From Ralstonia sp. UNC404CL21Col (GTDB lineage Bacteria > Pseudomonadota > Gammaproteobacteria > Burkholderiales > Burkholderiaceae), in the NCBI RefSeq assembly GCF_000620465.1, contig NZ_JIBE01000003.1, positions 186,001-250,000 on the forward strand: 64,000 nucleotides of DNA. Reading direction: 5' to 3'. The translations under genes were made by a program, and so were the position numbers. The notes below the pieces were generated by a model. The model saw only the letters and a list, made by a program, of their open reading frames with translations, was not told the origin of the DNA and searched no databases. The first letter of the stretch is position 1, and each line of letters starts with the position of its first letter. Shown piece by piece: positions 29,776 through 38,688 of the stretch.

Positions 29776-30978
29776 TCAGTGCAGCGGCACGAGAATGCGG
29801 AAATCCGTCTGACCTGGCCTGCTCTCGCATTCGATCAGACCATCGTGCTGCTGCACGAACGTCTGCGCGAGTGTCAGGCCCAGCCCACTTCCCCCCTCCC
29901 TTCCTGACACCAGCGGGAAGAAGATTCGCTCGCGGATGTCGTCCGGGATACCAGGACCGTTGTCCACTACATGCAAGTCCAATGCCAGCTTGTAAAGACG
30001 TTTTGCAATCGTAACTTTGCGCGCCACGCGCGTGCGCAGAATGATTTCGCCGTCGCCCTGCGCAATCCGGGCACCCAGCGCATGCGCCGCGTTGTGGACG
30101 ATGTTGAGCACCGCCTGGATGAGCTGCTCCTTGTCACCGCGAAACTCCGGCAGGCTCGCGTCGTAGTCGCGCACGATATGCAGGCCCTGGGGGAACTCCG
30201 CCAGCACCACCGAGCGCACGCGCTCCAGCACCTCGTGGATGTTCACATCGCCAACGATATGCGGATGCCGGTGTGGTTCCAGCAGGCGATCAACCAGCGT
30301 CTGCAGGCGGTCGGATTCCTTGATGATGACTTGCGTGTACTCGCGAAGCGAACGTTCCGGCAGCTCGAACTCCAGCAACTGCGCGGCGCCACGGATGCCG
30401 CCCAACGGGTTCTTGATCTCGTGCGCCAGATTGCGGATCAGCTCTTTGTTGGCGGAGGTCAGGTCCAGCAAGCGCTCCTCGCGCTCGCTGCGGATCTTCT
30501 GCTCGTTGGGCAGCAGCTCAAGCAGCACCGATCCCGGCGCAAAGTCGAGTGCGCCTACAACGGCATGCGCGTGCAGCGGTTCGTGGCCCACGCGTTCGAG
30601 CGAGACATCACGCCGCTTGGCATCAAACTGGCGAACCGCCACGGTGGCGATCATCTCGCCCAGTTCGGACGGATCGGCAAACAGCTCGAACAGCGACATC
30701 TCCACCAGCTGGCGGCGGGACACGGCCAGGGCGGCTTCAGCGGCGGGGTTGGCGTAGAAGATCGTCAGCGCCGGGTGGCGGACGAAGAGGATGGGGTTGG
30801 GCACCGCATCGAGCCCAGGAAACGATGGCGGTGCACCATGTGAAAACGGAATGGGCGGCGGCCCGTCGATGGGCTCGCTTCCGAACGCCTCACGCGTAGC
30901 GGCGGAGGCTGACGGCGCAGATGGCGTCGTCTGTTCCTGTTCATCGCGGCGTGCCGCTTTGCGGATCAGTCGACGCAT
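29776..30978 (-). CDS. ntrB: Nitrogen regulation sensor kinase NtrB (GlnL)
   Basis: Cytosolic histidine kinase of 400 residues that phosphorylates or dephosphorylates NtrC in response to PII. A PAS domain covers about 60-160. The H-box is NLAHEIKNPLGGIRGAAQLL with H186. The N-box includes IVHNAAHALG, and the G-boxes read DNGPGIPDDIRERIFFP and GGSGLGL. The first 50 residues are polar and Pro/Ser/Ala-rich, an extension compared with E. coli NtrB (349). It is followed by ntrC and preceded by the DUF4124-like gene. Confidence 0.95.
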   Translation of the reverse strand: MRRLIRKAARRDEQEQTTPSAPSASAATREAFGSEPIDGPPPIPFSHGAPPSFPGLDAVPNPILFVRHPALTIFYANPAAEAALAVSRRQLVEMSLFELFADPSELGEMIATVAVRQFDAKRRDVSLERVGHEPLHAHAVVGALDFAPGSVLLELLPNEQKIRSEREERLLDLTSANKELIRNLAHEIKNPLGGIRGAAQLLEFELPERSLREYTQVIIKESDRLQTLVDRLLEPHRHPHIVGDVNIHEVLERVRSVVLAEFPQGLHIVRDYDASLPEFRGDKEQLIQAVLNIVHNAAHALGARIAQGDGEIILRTRVARKVTIAKRLYKLALDLHVVDNGPGIPDDIRERIFFPLVSGREGGSGLGLTLAQTFVQQHDGLIECESRPGQTDFRILVPLH

Positions 30979-30985
30979 CGTTTAC

Positions 30986-31510
30986 CTACTCCTTGAGATT
31001 GCCCAGCTCCCGGCGGATGGAATCGACATTGGCTTGACTGCGTTCGATGTCGCCCTTCAACTGCGCGGTGCGGTCCAGATACTTCTGATAGTTTCGTTCG
31101 TTGCCCTGGCGCTCGGGCTGACCGTTGTTGTATTCGGTCTTCAACGCCTGGAGCTTGCGCTCCTCGTCTGCCAGCTCGGCCTCCAGCACCTGGCGGCGTT
31201 CGCCGTCACGCGCCTTCTGCGTGGCGTTATCCACGCGAGGGAAGCCACCGCCTGCATTGTTTTGCGCCGGTGCCGGTGCCGCTCCAGCGCTGCGCGGGCT
31301 GCGCGTGCCAGGCACGGTCACCACATCGGGCAGTGTCAGCTTCTTGCAGCCTTTCACGTTGCCGCTGTTGCGGTACTCCGGCACGCCGTTCGGGCCGGTG
31401 CACAGATAGACGTCATCGGCATACGCGGGCGCCTGCACGGACAGCGTGGCAAACACCGCCGCAGCGGCGGCAAGCAGTCCGGATGCGATGCGTGGGGAAG
31501 GACGGAACAT
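30986..31510 (-). CDS. DUF4124-domain exported protein
   Basis: Protein of 174 residues with a signal peptide (SGLLAAAAAVFATL, cleavage near APAYA). A short DUF4124-like motif follows, DVYLCTGPNGVPEYRNS. The C-terminal half is a predicted coiled coil rich in Glu, Gln, Arg and Lys (ERRQVLEAELADEERKLQAL). The role is unknown. It lies 7 bp before ntrB and after glnA, so it may be part of the glnA-ntrBC transcript. The start at 31510 is preferred because the signal peptide begins there; the open frame extends 26 codons further upstream. Confidence 0.8.
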   Translation of the reverse strand: MFRPSPRIASGLLAAAAAVFATLSVQAPAYADDVYLCTGPNGVPEYRNSGNVKGCKKLTLPDVVTVPGTRSPRSAGAAPAPAQNNAGGGFPRVDNATQKARDGERRQVLEAELADEERKLQALKTEYNNGQPERQGNERNYQKYLDRTAQLKGDIERSQANVDSIRRELGNLKE

Positions 31511-31589
31511 GAATGGAACCTGGCGGATACGTCGATCGGGCGCCGGAGTCCGGCGGACGATCATTCTAGCCACAAAACCCCGCTTCATA

Positions 31590-31619
31590 AAAAGGAAGGG
31601 CGACCTGCGCCGCCCCTCC
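31590..31619 (-). terminator. Terminator after glnA
   Basis: On the minus strand, a GGGGCG ... CGCCC stem with a short loop is followed by TTCCTTTTT. It lies about 50 bp after the glnA stop, between glnA and the DUF4124-like gene. It may limit readthrough into ntrBC. Confidence 0.7.
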
Positions 31620-31668
31620 TCTCACAACCGTCTCTTCGCCCCGACACATCGCTCGGGGCGCTCGCAGA

Positions 31669-33084
31669 TTACAGCGAGTAGTACATCTCGAACTCGAGCG
31701 GGTGCGTCGTCATGCGGAAGCGCGTGACTTCTTCCATCTTCAGCTCGATGTAGGCGTCGAGCATGGCGTTGGAGAACACGCCACCACGGGTCAGGAATTC
31801 GCGGTCCTTGTCCAGGTACTCGAGGGCCTGATCCAGGCTCGAGCACACGGTCGGGATCTTTGCGTCTTCTTCCGGCGGCAGGTCGTACAGGTTCTTGTCG
31901 GCCGCTTCGCCCGGGTGGATCTTGTTCTGCACGCCATCCAGACCGGCCATCAGCAGTGCCGAGAAGCCCAGGTACGGGTTCATCAGCGGATCCGGGAAGC
32001 GGGTTTCGATACGACGGCCCTTCGGGTTCGCAACGTACGGAATACGGATCGAAGCCGAACGGTTACGGGCCGAGTAAGCCAGCTTGACCGGAGCTTCGAA
32101 GCCCGGCACCAGACGCTTGTACGAGTTCGTACCCGGGTTGGTCAGGGCGTTCAGCGCGCGGGCGTGCTTGATGATGCCGCCGATGTAGTACAGCGCGAAT
32201 TCCGACAGACCAGCGTAACCATTGCCTGCGAACAGGTTCTGGCCGTCCTTCCACACCGACTGGTGAACGTGCATGCCCGAACCGTTGTCGCCCACGACCG
32301 GCTTCGGCATGAACGTGGCGGTCTTGCCGTACGTGTGTGCGACGTTCTGGATCACGTATTTTTGCAGTTGCGTCCAGTCGGCGCGTTGCACCAGGGTGCT
32401 GAACTTCGTGCCGATTTCGTTCTGGCCTTGGCCTGCCACTTCGTGGTGATGCACTTCAACCGGAATGCCCAGCGATTCCAGGATCAGGCACATTTCCGAG
32501 CGCATGTCTTGGAACGTGTCGATCGGGGCGACCGGGAAGTAGCCGCCCTTCTTGCCCGGGCGGTGGCCCGAGTTGCCGTGTTCGAAGTCCTTGCCCGACG
32601 ACCACGGAGCTTCTTCGGAATGGATCTTCACGAAGCAGCCCTGCATGTCGATGTTCCAGGTCACGCCGTCGAAGATGAAGAATTCGGGTTCCGGACCGAA
32701 GTAGGCGGTGTCGCCCAGGCCGGTGCTCTTCAGGTAGGCTTCAGCGCGCTTGGCGATCGAGCGCGGATCGCGGTCGTAGCCCTTGCCGTCCGACGGCTCG
32801 ACCACGTCGCAGGTCAGCACCAGGGTGGGCTCTTCGTAGAACGGGTCGATGTGTGCGGTGTTTGCATCCGGCACCAGCAGCATGTCCGACGCTTCGATGC
32901 CTTTCCAGCCGGCGATCGACGAACCGTCGAATGCGTGGCCGCTTTCGAACTTGTCTTCGTCGAAGTGCGAAACGGGGACCGAGACGTGTTGCTCCTTACC
33001 CTTGGTATCGGTGAAGCGGAAATCGACGAACTTGACGTCGTTTTCCTTCACGAGCTTCATCACGTCTGCAATGCTTTGGGACAT
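31669..33084 (-). CDS. glnA: Glutamine synthetase type I (GS-I beta)
   Basis: ATP-dependent ligase of 471 residues forming glutamine from glutamate and ammonia. The N-terminus [20 protein letters not shown] is typical. [21 protein letters not shown] (metal-binding Glu), GQNEIGTKF and the ATP motif [15 protein letters not shown] are present. The adenylylation site is NLYDLPPEE, so activity is probably set by GlnE. AGGAG precedes the ATG at 33084. Sigma-54 and NtrC-type sites lie upstream, consistent with control by the ntrBC genes downstream. Confidence 0.97.
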   Translation of the reverse strand: MSQSIADVMKLVKENDVKFVDFRFTDTKGKEQHVSVPVSHFDEDKFESGHAFDGSSIAGWKGIEASDMLLVPDANTAHIDPFYEEPTLVLTCDVVEPSDGKGYDRDPRSIAKRAEAYLKSTGLGDTAYFGPEPEFFIFDGVTWNIDMQGCFVKIHSEEAPWSSGKDFEHGNSGHRPGKKGGYFPVAPIDTFQDMRSEMCLILESLGIPVEVHHHEVAGQGQNEIGTKFSTLVQRADWTQLQKYVIQNVAHTYGKTATFMPKPVVGDNGSGMHVHQSVWKDGQNLFAGNGYAGLSEFALYYIGGIIKHARALNALTNPGTNSYKRLVPGFEAPVKLAYSARNRSASIRIPYVANPKGRRIETRFPDPLMNPYLGFSALLMAGLDGVQNKIHPGEAADKNLYDLPPEEDAKIPTVCSSLDQALEYLDKDREFLTRGGVFSNAMLDAYIELKMEEVTRFRMTTHPLEFEMYYSL

Positions 33085-33221
33085 GCCATTCTCCTGGTAG
33101 CGCATTAACGCAAATCATTGTGAGCCGGTTGTGTGACGGATCGCTGCGACCGCCCTCACTCCGAAACATCTTCTTTCCAGCAAGACCGTCCGACACAAAC
33201 GGACGCCCCCGAAAAAGACCG

Positions 33222-33247
33222 CGGGAATCTTAGCAGAAACTATGCCA
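33222..33247 (-). promoter_or_regulatory. Sigma-54 promoter of glnA
   Basis: On the minus strand TTGGCATAGTTTCTGCTA fits the sigma-54 consensus TTGGCAYR-N4-TTGCW with one mismatch and exact GG-N10-GC spacing (GG at 33246-33245, GC at 33234-33233). Transcription would start near 33222, giving a leader of about 137 nt before the glnA ATG. Confidence 0.75.
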
Positions 33248-33400
33248 ATTCCTGATCGGCAAGGGGCATGCGCTCCCGCAAACAGTGCAGCGCTGCGCCA
33301 ACCCATGTCTGACACGGTGCGCAGGCCTCCCAGACCGCCGGACTGGCGCCGTCACGCCTAGCCCCGAGAAGGGCTGAAGCTGTCCTAGCAGAATAGTCAA

Positions 33401-33417
33401 CGCACCGAATAAGTGCA
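33401..33417. promoter_or_regulatory. NtrC-type enhancer box 1 (glnA)
   Basis: CGCACC-GAATA-AGTGCA matches the NtrC consensus TGCACC-N5-GGTGCA at 10 of 12 defined bases. It is about 188 bp upstream of the predicted glnA start of transcription. Confidence 0.65.
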
Positions 33418-33430
33418 TAAAAACCCATTG

Positions 33431-33447
33431 AGCACCGAATGCGTGCG
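33431..33447. promoter_or_regulatory. NtrC-type enhancer box 2 (glnA)
   Basis: AGCACC-GAATG-CGTGCG matches the NtrC consensus less well, at 9 of 12 defined bases. Its centre is 30 bp, about three helical turns, from box 1, the kind of tandem spacing seen at E. coli glnA. Confidence 0.5.
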
Positions 33448-33538
33448 TTAGCGGTGCAACCGCACCAAACCGGGGATTTTCGCCCGTGCCGTGTGAGGGC
33501 GGCGCTAGAATGTTTGTTTCCCATTTCCCCAAATCGCC

Positions 33539-34015
33539 ATGACCGCCACCACGCTCACCCGCGAGTCCCTGCTGGAAGCCGCCGCCGCTCGCCGCGAGGC
33601 TGATCAGCTGCCGTACTTCGGCGCGCTGTCGCCACAAGAAGCCGCCGCCCTGTTGGCCGCAGACCCGCAAGCGCGCCTCGTGGATGTGCGCACGCGCGCC
33701 GAGCTGGACTGGGTGGGCACGCCAGACGTTTCGCCGGGCCAGTTCGTGCATGTGGAGTGGAATCAGTATCCGGGCGGCGTGCGCAATGCCAACTTCCTCA
33801 GCGCGCTGGAAGCCGCCGTACCGAAGGATGCTCCCGTGCTGTTCCTGTGCCGCAGCGCGGCGCGCTCCAAGCACGCTGCGGCTGCAGCCGCGCAGGCCGG
33901 CTACGCGGTCGCGATGGATGTGCTGGAAGGTTTTGAGGGCGCTAAAGACACCGAAGGCCATCGCAAGACCGTGGAAGGCTGGTGCTTCCGGGGTCTGCCC
34001 TGGCACGGCGCCTGA
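33539..34015 (+). CDS. Rhodanese-like domain protein
   Basis: Single-domain rhodanese of 158 residues. The cysteine active-site loop is LFLCRSAARSKHAA; LVDVRTRAELDWVG is the family N-terminal motif. The six-residue loop after the Cys is the length expected of sulfurtransferases rather than Cdc25-type phosphatases. Helical N- and C-terminal extensions flank it. The sulfur donor and acceptor are unknown. It is divergent from glnA and convergent with the CinA-type gene. Confidence 0.88.
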   Translation: MTATTLTRESLLEAAAARREADQLPYFGALSPQEAAALLAADPQARLVDVRTRAELDWVGTPDVSPGQFVHVEWNQYPGGVRNANFLSALEAAVPKDAPVLFLCRSAARSKHAAAAAAQAGYAVAMDVLEGFEGAKDTEGHRKTVEGWCFRGLPWHGA

Positions 34016-34026
34016 CGAAAACAGCC

Positions 34027-34845
34027 TCAGGAATCGGCGGGGGCGCCCGCCTCGAAGATTTCTCCGCCCAGCGCCAACGCGCCCTCGCGCAGCATCACAT
34101 AGGCGCGCGCCACGGCCTCCGGTGAACCCTTCACGCCCAGGTCGATGTGCGAGCGGGCATAGCGCTCCCCGCGCGCCGCGTCGCCCACGCTCGGCAGGCT
34201 GAAGACCTTCACGCCATCGAACTCTGCTTCGATGCGCTCCATCAGGGGGGTGAGCCGCGACTCCGGCAGACCGAACACCAGGAACGAGCGCTCCTCGCGC
34301 GGCGCGCGGTGGAATTGATCGGCGTAATAGGTGTCGAGCACCCACTCCATCATCGGCCACGCCATCACCGGGAAACCCGGCATGAAATGGTGATGCGCGA
34401 CCGAGAAACCGGGGATGCGGTTATAGCTGTTCGGGATGATGCGCGCGCCCTCCGGAAACTCGCCCATCTTGAAGCGGTGCTGGTTTTCGGGCGTTGAGAC
34501 GTCCGCCTTGACCGGGTCGCCATTGGCCGACTCGATGATGCGCAGCGTGATCTGCTCGCGCGCCTCCGGATGCAGCGCCAACGGCACGCCCAGCGCAGCC
34601 GCGGCGCATTGGCGCGTGTGGTCATCGGGCGTGGCGCCGATGCCGCCGGTGCAGAACACCACGTCATCGCTGGCGAACGTCCGCTTGAGTACGTTCGTGA
34701 TGCGCGCGGGCTGGTCGCCGACGTACTCCGCCCACTCCAACGTCAGGCCGCGCTCGCCGAGCACTTCGATCAGCTTGCGCAGGTGTTTGTCTTCGCGGCG
34801 GCCAGAGAGAATCTCGTCGCCGATGATGATCATGCCGAAAGCCAT
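34027..34845 (-). CDS. CinA-type molybdopterin-binding domain protein (short form)
   Basis: Protein of 272 residues made of the MoCF/MoaB-like domain of CinA: IIIGDEILSGRREDKH at the start, then VVFCTGGIGATPDDHTR. Full-length CinA is about 400 residues and adds a C-terminal PncC deamidase domain, which is absent here. Short CinA-like proteins are common in betaproteobacteria and are often annotated competence/damage-inducible protein A. Substrate and role are unproven. It converges on the rhodanese gene and starts about 20 bp after the EI24-like gene. Confidence 0.85.
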   Translation of the reverse strand: MAFGMIIIGDEILSGRREDKHLRKLIEVLGERGLTLEWAEYVGDQPARITNVLKRTFASDDVVFCTGGIGATPDDHTRQCAAAALGVPLALHPEAREQITLRIIESANGDPVKADVSTPENQHRFKMGEFPEGARIIPNSYNRIPGFSVAHHHFMPGFPVMAWPMMEWVLDTYYADQFHRAPREERSFLVFGLPESRLTPLMERIEAEFDGVKVFSLPSVGDAARGERYARSHIDLGVKGSPEAVARAYVMLREGALALGGEIFEAGAPADS

Positions 34846-34866
34846 GTCAGTTCCGATGGTTTCTGA

Positions 34867-35724
34867 TTATTCGCGAGGCAGTTCGATGGTCGTGACGTCG
34901 ATGACGCTGGCCTCGACCATGCGCGCAGGCGGCGCTTCGGCTCGCAGACGCGTCAGCGCACGCAAGCAGAAATGGCCGAACCACAGCGCCGAGAAAATAA
35001 AGATCAGCACATACAGCCAGATGACGGCGATGGCGATGATCGGGAACAGCACAATCGTCACCACCGACGAGACCCACAGCAGCGTCGGCGCGGAGCCCAG
35101 CATGCCGACGGCCACGCCGATGCCGAGGAGCGGCAGCCGATAGCGCTGCATGATCGCGCGGCGCTCTTCTGCGGTGGCGTGATCAGCGAGGGCGTCGTAC
35201 GTCATCAAGCGGTATGTAAGCCACCCCCACAGCAGCGGCGGGATCAGCGCGAAGAACGGCGGGATCAGCCACAACGGCAGCGTGACGATAGCCACGAGAA
35301 TAACCACCAGCGTGCATAGCAGCGCATGCGTCAGGCTGCCCAGCACCGAGCCGCCCTTACGACGCTCAAGCTGCGGATAGCTGCGATCAAGAAAACGCAT
35401 GACCACCGGCACCGACGCCACGCTCACCAGCACGAGAATCGACACGACAATCACCGGCACGAGCAAGGTGATCACCAGCAGCGGCGCGATGGCCGACCAC
35501 AACCCGGCCATGCCGATGGCGTTGAGGCCGCTCTTGATCCAGCCCATGAAGGCCCAGCCTTCCACGGCGTTGCGGGCCATGCCGTTCATGGCATCCCAGC
35601 CGAAATACAGCACCCCGCCCCAGACAACCACAGCCACGACGAACGGCATGACGGTCAGGAACAGCATGCGCGGATGCAGTTGCGAAAGCAGCGCGCGGCC
35701 AAATGAGCGAATCAGGTCGTTCAT
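34867..35724 (-). CDS. EI24/CysZ-like polytopic membrane protein
   Basis: Protein of 285 residues with about six hydrophobic segments in the pattern of the EI24/CysZ family (N-terminal SFGRALLSQLHPRMLFLTV; LIPPFFALIPPLLWGWLTY near residue 180). CysZ of enterics imports sulfate, but the betaproteobacterial branch has no shown substrate. It lies just upstream of the CinA-type gene, with about 77 bp to the sterol-desaturase-like gene upstream. Confidence 0.8.
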   Translation of the reverse strand: MNDLIRSFGRALLSQLHPRMLFLTVMPFVVAVVVWGGVLYFGWDAMNGMARNAVEGWAFMGWIKSGLNAIGMAGLWSAIAPLLVITLLVPVIVVSILVLVSVASVPVVMRFLDRSYPQLERRKGGSVLGSLTHALLCTLVVILVAIVTLPLWLIPPFFALIPPLLWGWLTYRLMTYDALADHATAEERRAIMQRYRLPLLGIGVAVGMLGSAPTLLWVSSVVTIVLFPIIAIAVIWLYVLIFIFSALWFGHFCLRALTRLRAEAPPARMVEASVIDVTTIELPRE

Positions 35725-35801
35725 GCAGGAATCGGGAAATCAGGGAGCGAACAGCCTAGCACAGCGTGCGGACATGACGCAGGCGCTACCCCGCCCGGGC
35801 T

Positions 35802-36776
35802 TTACGCCCGACCGAACAAGCGCTTGACGCCGAGCCACTGCTGACGCAGCACGCCGCGCCCGTAGTCGCGCGAGCGCCCGTGCGGCGCAGGAAGCTGATC
35901 GCGGATACCGGTGGCGTGGTACTCGGTCGAGAAGATGGCGGTGCCGAACAGCATGTCCCACCACGGGAACAGCACGCCAAAGTTGCAGCCGCCCAGCACG
36001 CCAGGCTTGCCCGGCACCTCATGCCCCAGCCCAATTGCGTGATGCAGCCGATGGAAGCGTGGCGAGATCAGCAGCCGGTCGCCGAGCCAGCCGAAATGCA
36101 GCCGCACGTTGGCGTGCTGAAGGCTCTGCAGCAATTGCGAAATGGCAACCAACAGAACGTACTGCGAAGGCTCAACCCCGATGACGAGCGCCGCGATGGC
36201 AAACACCGCACCACGCAGCACATCGTCGAGGATGTGGTTGCGGTCATCGGACCACAGCGTCATCTGTTGCTGACTGTGATGCAGCGAATGCAGGTTCCAC
36301 CACCAGTGGAACTTGTGTGACAGGCGGTGATACCAGTAGTCGAGCAGGTCGAACAACACCAGGTAGATCAGAAAGCTGACGACAGCGACGGACGTGACGC
36401 CGGGCCACCAGTCTTCGACGTTCAGATGCGCCCAGCCCCAGAAACGCAGCTTGCCGTCGAGGTCGTCGATCAGCGGCTGCAGCGTGAAAAACATCAGCAG
36501 CGGGAAGAAACCCAGGCGATGAAAGAGCGTGTAGAAGATGTCGGCGCGCACGGCCTTGCGGTCTTGGAGCGGTTCCACCGGACGCCAGCGCTCCAGCGGG
36601 CGGAAGATCAGCAGCAACACCGCGATCTGCACCAACCCCATCAGCAGCCATTCGGTGCCTGGGTAGGCATCTTCAACGTAACCACCCAGGCCGACGGCAT
36701 AGGTGATCGGCATCACGACGTGCTGGAAGAGCGCATCCTGCGCTTGCGTGAAGGTGTCGGCGATCCAGTCAAACAT
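35802..36776 (-). CDS. Sterol desaturase/fatty acid hydroxylase family protein
   Basis: Membrane diiron-type oxygenase of 324 residues. The His clusters are HRLSHKFHWWWNLHSLHHS in the middle and RFHRLHHAIGLGHEV near the C-terminus. Several hydrophobic segments precede them. The natural substrate is unknown; family members hydroxylate or desaturate sterols, fatty acids or carotenoids. The start at 36776 (MFDWIADTF) lies 1 bp after the stop of the polysaccharide-deacetylase gene, so the two are very likely cotranscribed. Confidence 0.88.
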   Translation of the reverse strand: MFDWIADTFTQAQDALFQHVVMPITYAVGLGGYVEDAYPGTEWLLMGLVQIAVLLLIFRPLERWRPVEPLQDRKAVRADIFYTLFHRLGFFPLLMFFTLQPLIDDLDGKLRFWGWAHLNVEDWWPGVTSVAVVSFLIYLVLFDLLDYWYHRLSHKFHWWWNLHSLHHSQQQMTLWSDDRNHILDDVLRGAVFAIAALVIGVEPSQYVLLVAISQLLQSLQHANVRLHFGWLGDRLLISPRFHRLHHAIGLGHEVPGKPGVLGGCNFGVLFPWWDMLFGTAIFSTEYHATGIRDQLPAPHGRSRDYGRGVLRQQWLGVKRLFGRA

Positions 36777-36777
36777 G

Positions 36778-37608
36778 TCAGCGTGCCGCTGTGTGTGCCG
36801 GGTGGGCAGCAAACCAGGCCTGGTACTGCGGATGATCGCGCAGCGTGGCGAAGCAGAAACCCTTGCGCTCCAGACCGATGATCAACGGCTCCAGGTCGGC
36901 TGGCGCCCACGGATCCTTGCGTGACCAGATGCCCAGATGCGCCATGGTGATGTCGCCGTCGCGCAGGCTGGACAGCGCCTTCTGCAACAACGCTTCGTTG
37001 GGATAACGCTCCGACGGCAACTCATCGCCCAGGAAACCGGCGGGCGCCCAGGCCACGTGGGCAAACCCGCATTGCTTGGCCCAAGCTTCGGTCGTAGCTG
37101 AAAGGTGACCTCCGGGCGCCCGCCACAGCGGGTCCATCGGCTGACCGGTCATGGTCTTGAAGCGCTCGGCGCTGCGTTTCAGCTCCGCACAGAATTCAGG
37201 CTCGCCCCACACGACATTGCGTCCGCCCTGCTCGCCAAACTGCGGGCGGAAGCGGACCTTGCCTGCACCCGCCTCGCCCTTGTAGTAGACGTGATCGAAG
37301 GTGTGTGTGCCGAAGGCGTGGCCATCGGCGGCGAGCGATTTCCAATACGGTGCCCAGCCTTCATCCAGCGTGCTGTCGCCGTGGATGGTCTTTTCGTTGG
37401 CGAGGAAGAACGTGGCGCGGATGCGATGGCGACGCAGCGTATCGGCAATCAATTGCGCCTGGCTCATGCTGCCTGTATCGAATGTCAGGTAGACGGTGCC
37501 CTTGCACGCACCGGCATTCACCCCACCGGGCGTAGCCGTGGCCAATGCGCACAGCGCCAGCGCAGCCGTGGCAGCTGCAGCGCGCAACATCGACAGGCGG
37601 GATTTCAT
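36778..37608 (-). CDS. Polysaccharide deacetylase family protein (NodB fold) with a changed metal site
   Basis: Exported protein of 276 residues with an N-terminal signal peptide (about 1-25). The NodB motif 1 reads TFDTG (D44, T45) where most members have TFDDG. The usual second Asp, a metal ligand, is Thr. Motif 2, THTFDH (H102, H106), is intact, as are RAPGGH and the C-terminal AHLG segment. It may act with altered metal use or on another ester or amide. It sits between the YncE-like gene (16 bp) and the sterol-desaturase-like gene (1 bp). Confidence 0.85.
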   Translation of the reverse strand: MKSRLSMLRAAAATAALALCALATATPGGVNAGACKGTVYLTFDTGSMSQAQLIADTLRRHRIRATFFLANEKTIHGDSTLDEGWAPYWKSLAADGHAFGTHTFDHVYYKGEAGAGKVRFRPQFGEQGGRNVVWGEPEFCAELKRSAERFKTMTGQPMDPLWRAPGGHLSATTEAWAKQCGFAHVAWAPAGFLGDELPSERYPNEALLQKALSSLRDGDITMAHLGIWSRKDPWAPADLEPLIIGLERKGFCFATLRDHPQYQAWFAAHPAHTAAR

Positions 37609-37624
37609 CGTCGTCTCGTGACGC

Positions 37625-38620
37625 TCAAATCAGCGGAGCGCGTGTGCGGAAGTAAATGCCATGCGGCGAGCGCCCAACCTTGATTTCTTCCACGACCTTG
37701 CGGCTTGCCACGTCGACAATCGCCACGCGCTTGGCCCAGCGGCAGGTCACCCACAGTTGCTTGCCATCGGCGGTCAATTCCATATCGTCGGGGCCGGGCG
37801 GCAGGCCCGTGATGTCGCCCACCTTGGTCAGCGTTTGCTGATCGATGATGCTAATGGTGCCCGACACGCGGTTCGACAGGAACAGGTGGCGCTTGTCGCC
37901 CAGCGCACGGAAGTTGTGCGCGCCCTTGCCGGTCGGAATGCGTTTGACGCTGGTGCGGGTGTGCCAGTCGATCACTTCGACGTAATCGGCGCCGGTCATG
38001 CCGACCAGCAGGTATTTCTGGTCAGTCGTGACCCACACGCCGGCCGGCGCGGAGCCAATCGTCATGCGCCACATCACGTTCTGCGTGGGCAGATCGATGG
38101 CCATCACCTCGTTGGAATCCTGCACGGTGACGAACGCGATCTTGCTGTCGGCGGTAAAGGCAATGTGGCTGGGCGTCTTGGCCGCCGGAATCTGTTTGGC
38201 GATGGTCAGGGCGTGGCCGTCCCAGCGGTAAACGTCAATGCGGTCGAGCCGGTTGCCCGTGGTCAGAAACCACTTCTGGTCGGGCGAGAAGCCGATCTGG
38301 TAAGGATCGTCGATACGCGGCACGCGCTGCTGAATCTTGCCCGTGACAGGGTCGAGGAACACCAGATCGTTCCCGACGGCGTTCGCGACGATCAACGACT
38401 TTTCGTCGGGCGTGGCGATCAGGTGATGCGGCTCCTTGCCGATCGGGAACGTCTCGAGCACCTTGCGGGTGTCCTTGTCGATCAAAGAGACGCTTGCGTC
38501 GCCCGAATTCAGCACGGTGACGACTTCGGCACGCGCCGCATGCGCTGCCATCAGAGCAGCGGCCGACAGGACCAGCGTGGAGAACCAACGGGGGGCAAAC
38601 GAGGCGCGCGAGGCAGACAT
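37625..38620 (-). CDS. YncE-like exported beta-propeller protein
   Basis: Protein of 331 residues with a signal peptide (STLVLSAAALMAAHAARA) and about seven repeats of the form P..I.FT.D.K.AFVT..DSN.V..ID, typical of YncE/cytochrome-d1-type propellers. No haem-binding CxxCH is present, so it is a binding or scaffold propeller rather than an electron carrier. The start at 38620 is preferred over one 6 codons earlier because the signal peptide begins here. It is the first gene of the trio with the deacetylase and the sterol-desaturase-like gene. Confidence 0.85.
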   Translation of the reverse strand: MSASRASFAPRWFSTLVLSAAALMAAHAARAEVVTVLNSGDASVSLIDKDTRKVLETFPIGKEPHHLIATPDEKSLIVANAVGNDLVFLDPVTGKIQQRVPRIDDPYQIGFSPDQKWFLTTGNRLDRIDVYRWDGHALTIAKQIPAAKTPSHIAFTADSKIAFVTVQDSNEVMAIDLPTQNVMWRMTIGSAPAGVWVTTDQKYLLVGMTGADYVEVIDWHTRTSVKRIPTGKGAHNFRALGDKRHLFLSNRVSGTISIIDQQTLTKVGDITGLPPGPDDMELTADGKQLWVTCRWAKRVAIVDVASRKVVEEIKVGRSPHGIYFRTRAPLI

Positions 38621-38688
38621 AACGAGAAGATTCAGCAACTTAGCCAGCCATTCTAACGCTGCCGTTTAGGCCATCGCTGACACAAATC

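Noticed and set aside
33170-33200. A second sigma-54-like site nearer to glnA (GGACGGTCTTGC)
   Set aside because: The GG to GC distance is 8 rather than 10 bases, so it cannot be a functional -24/-12 pair.
33230-34360. A 376-codon minus-strand frame over the rhodanese and CinA-type genes
   Set aside because: It covers two convincing genes in other frames and has no domain character.
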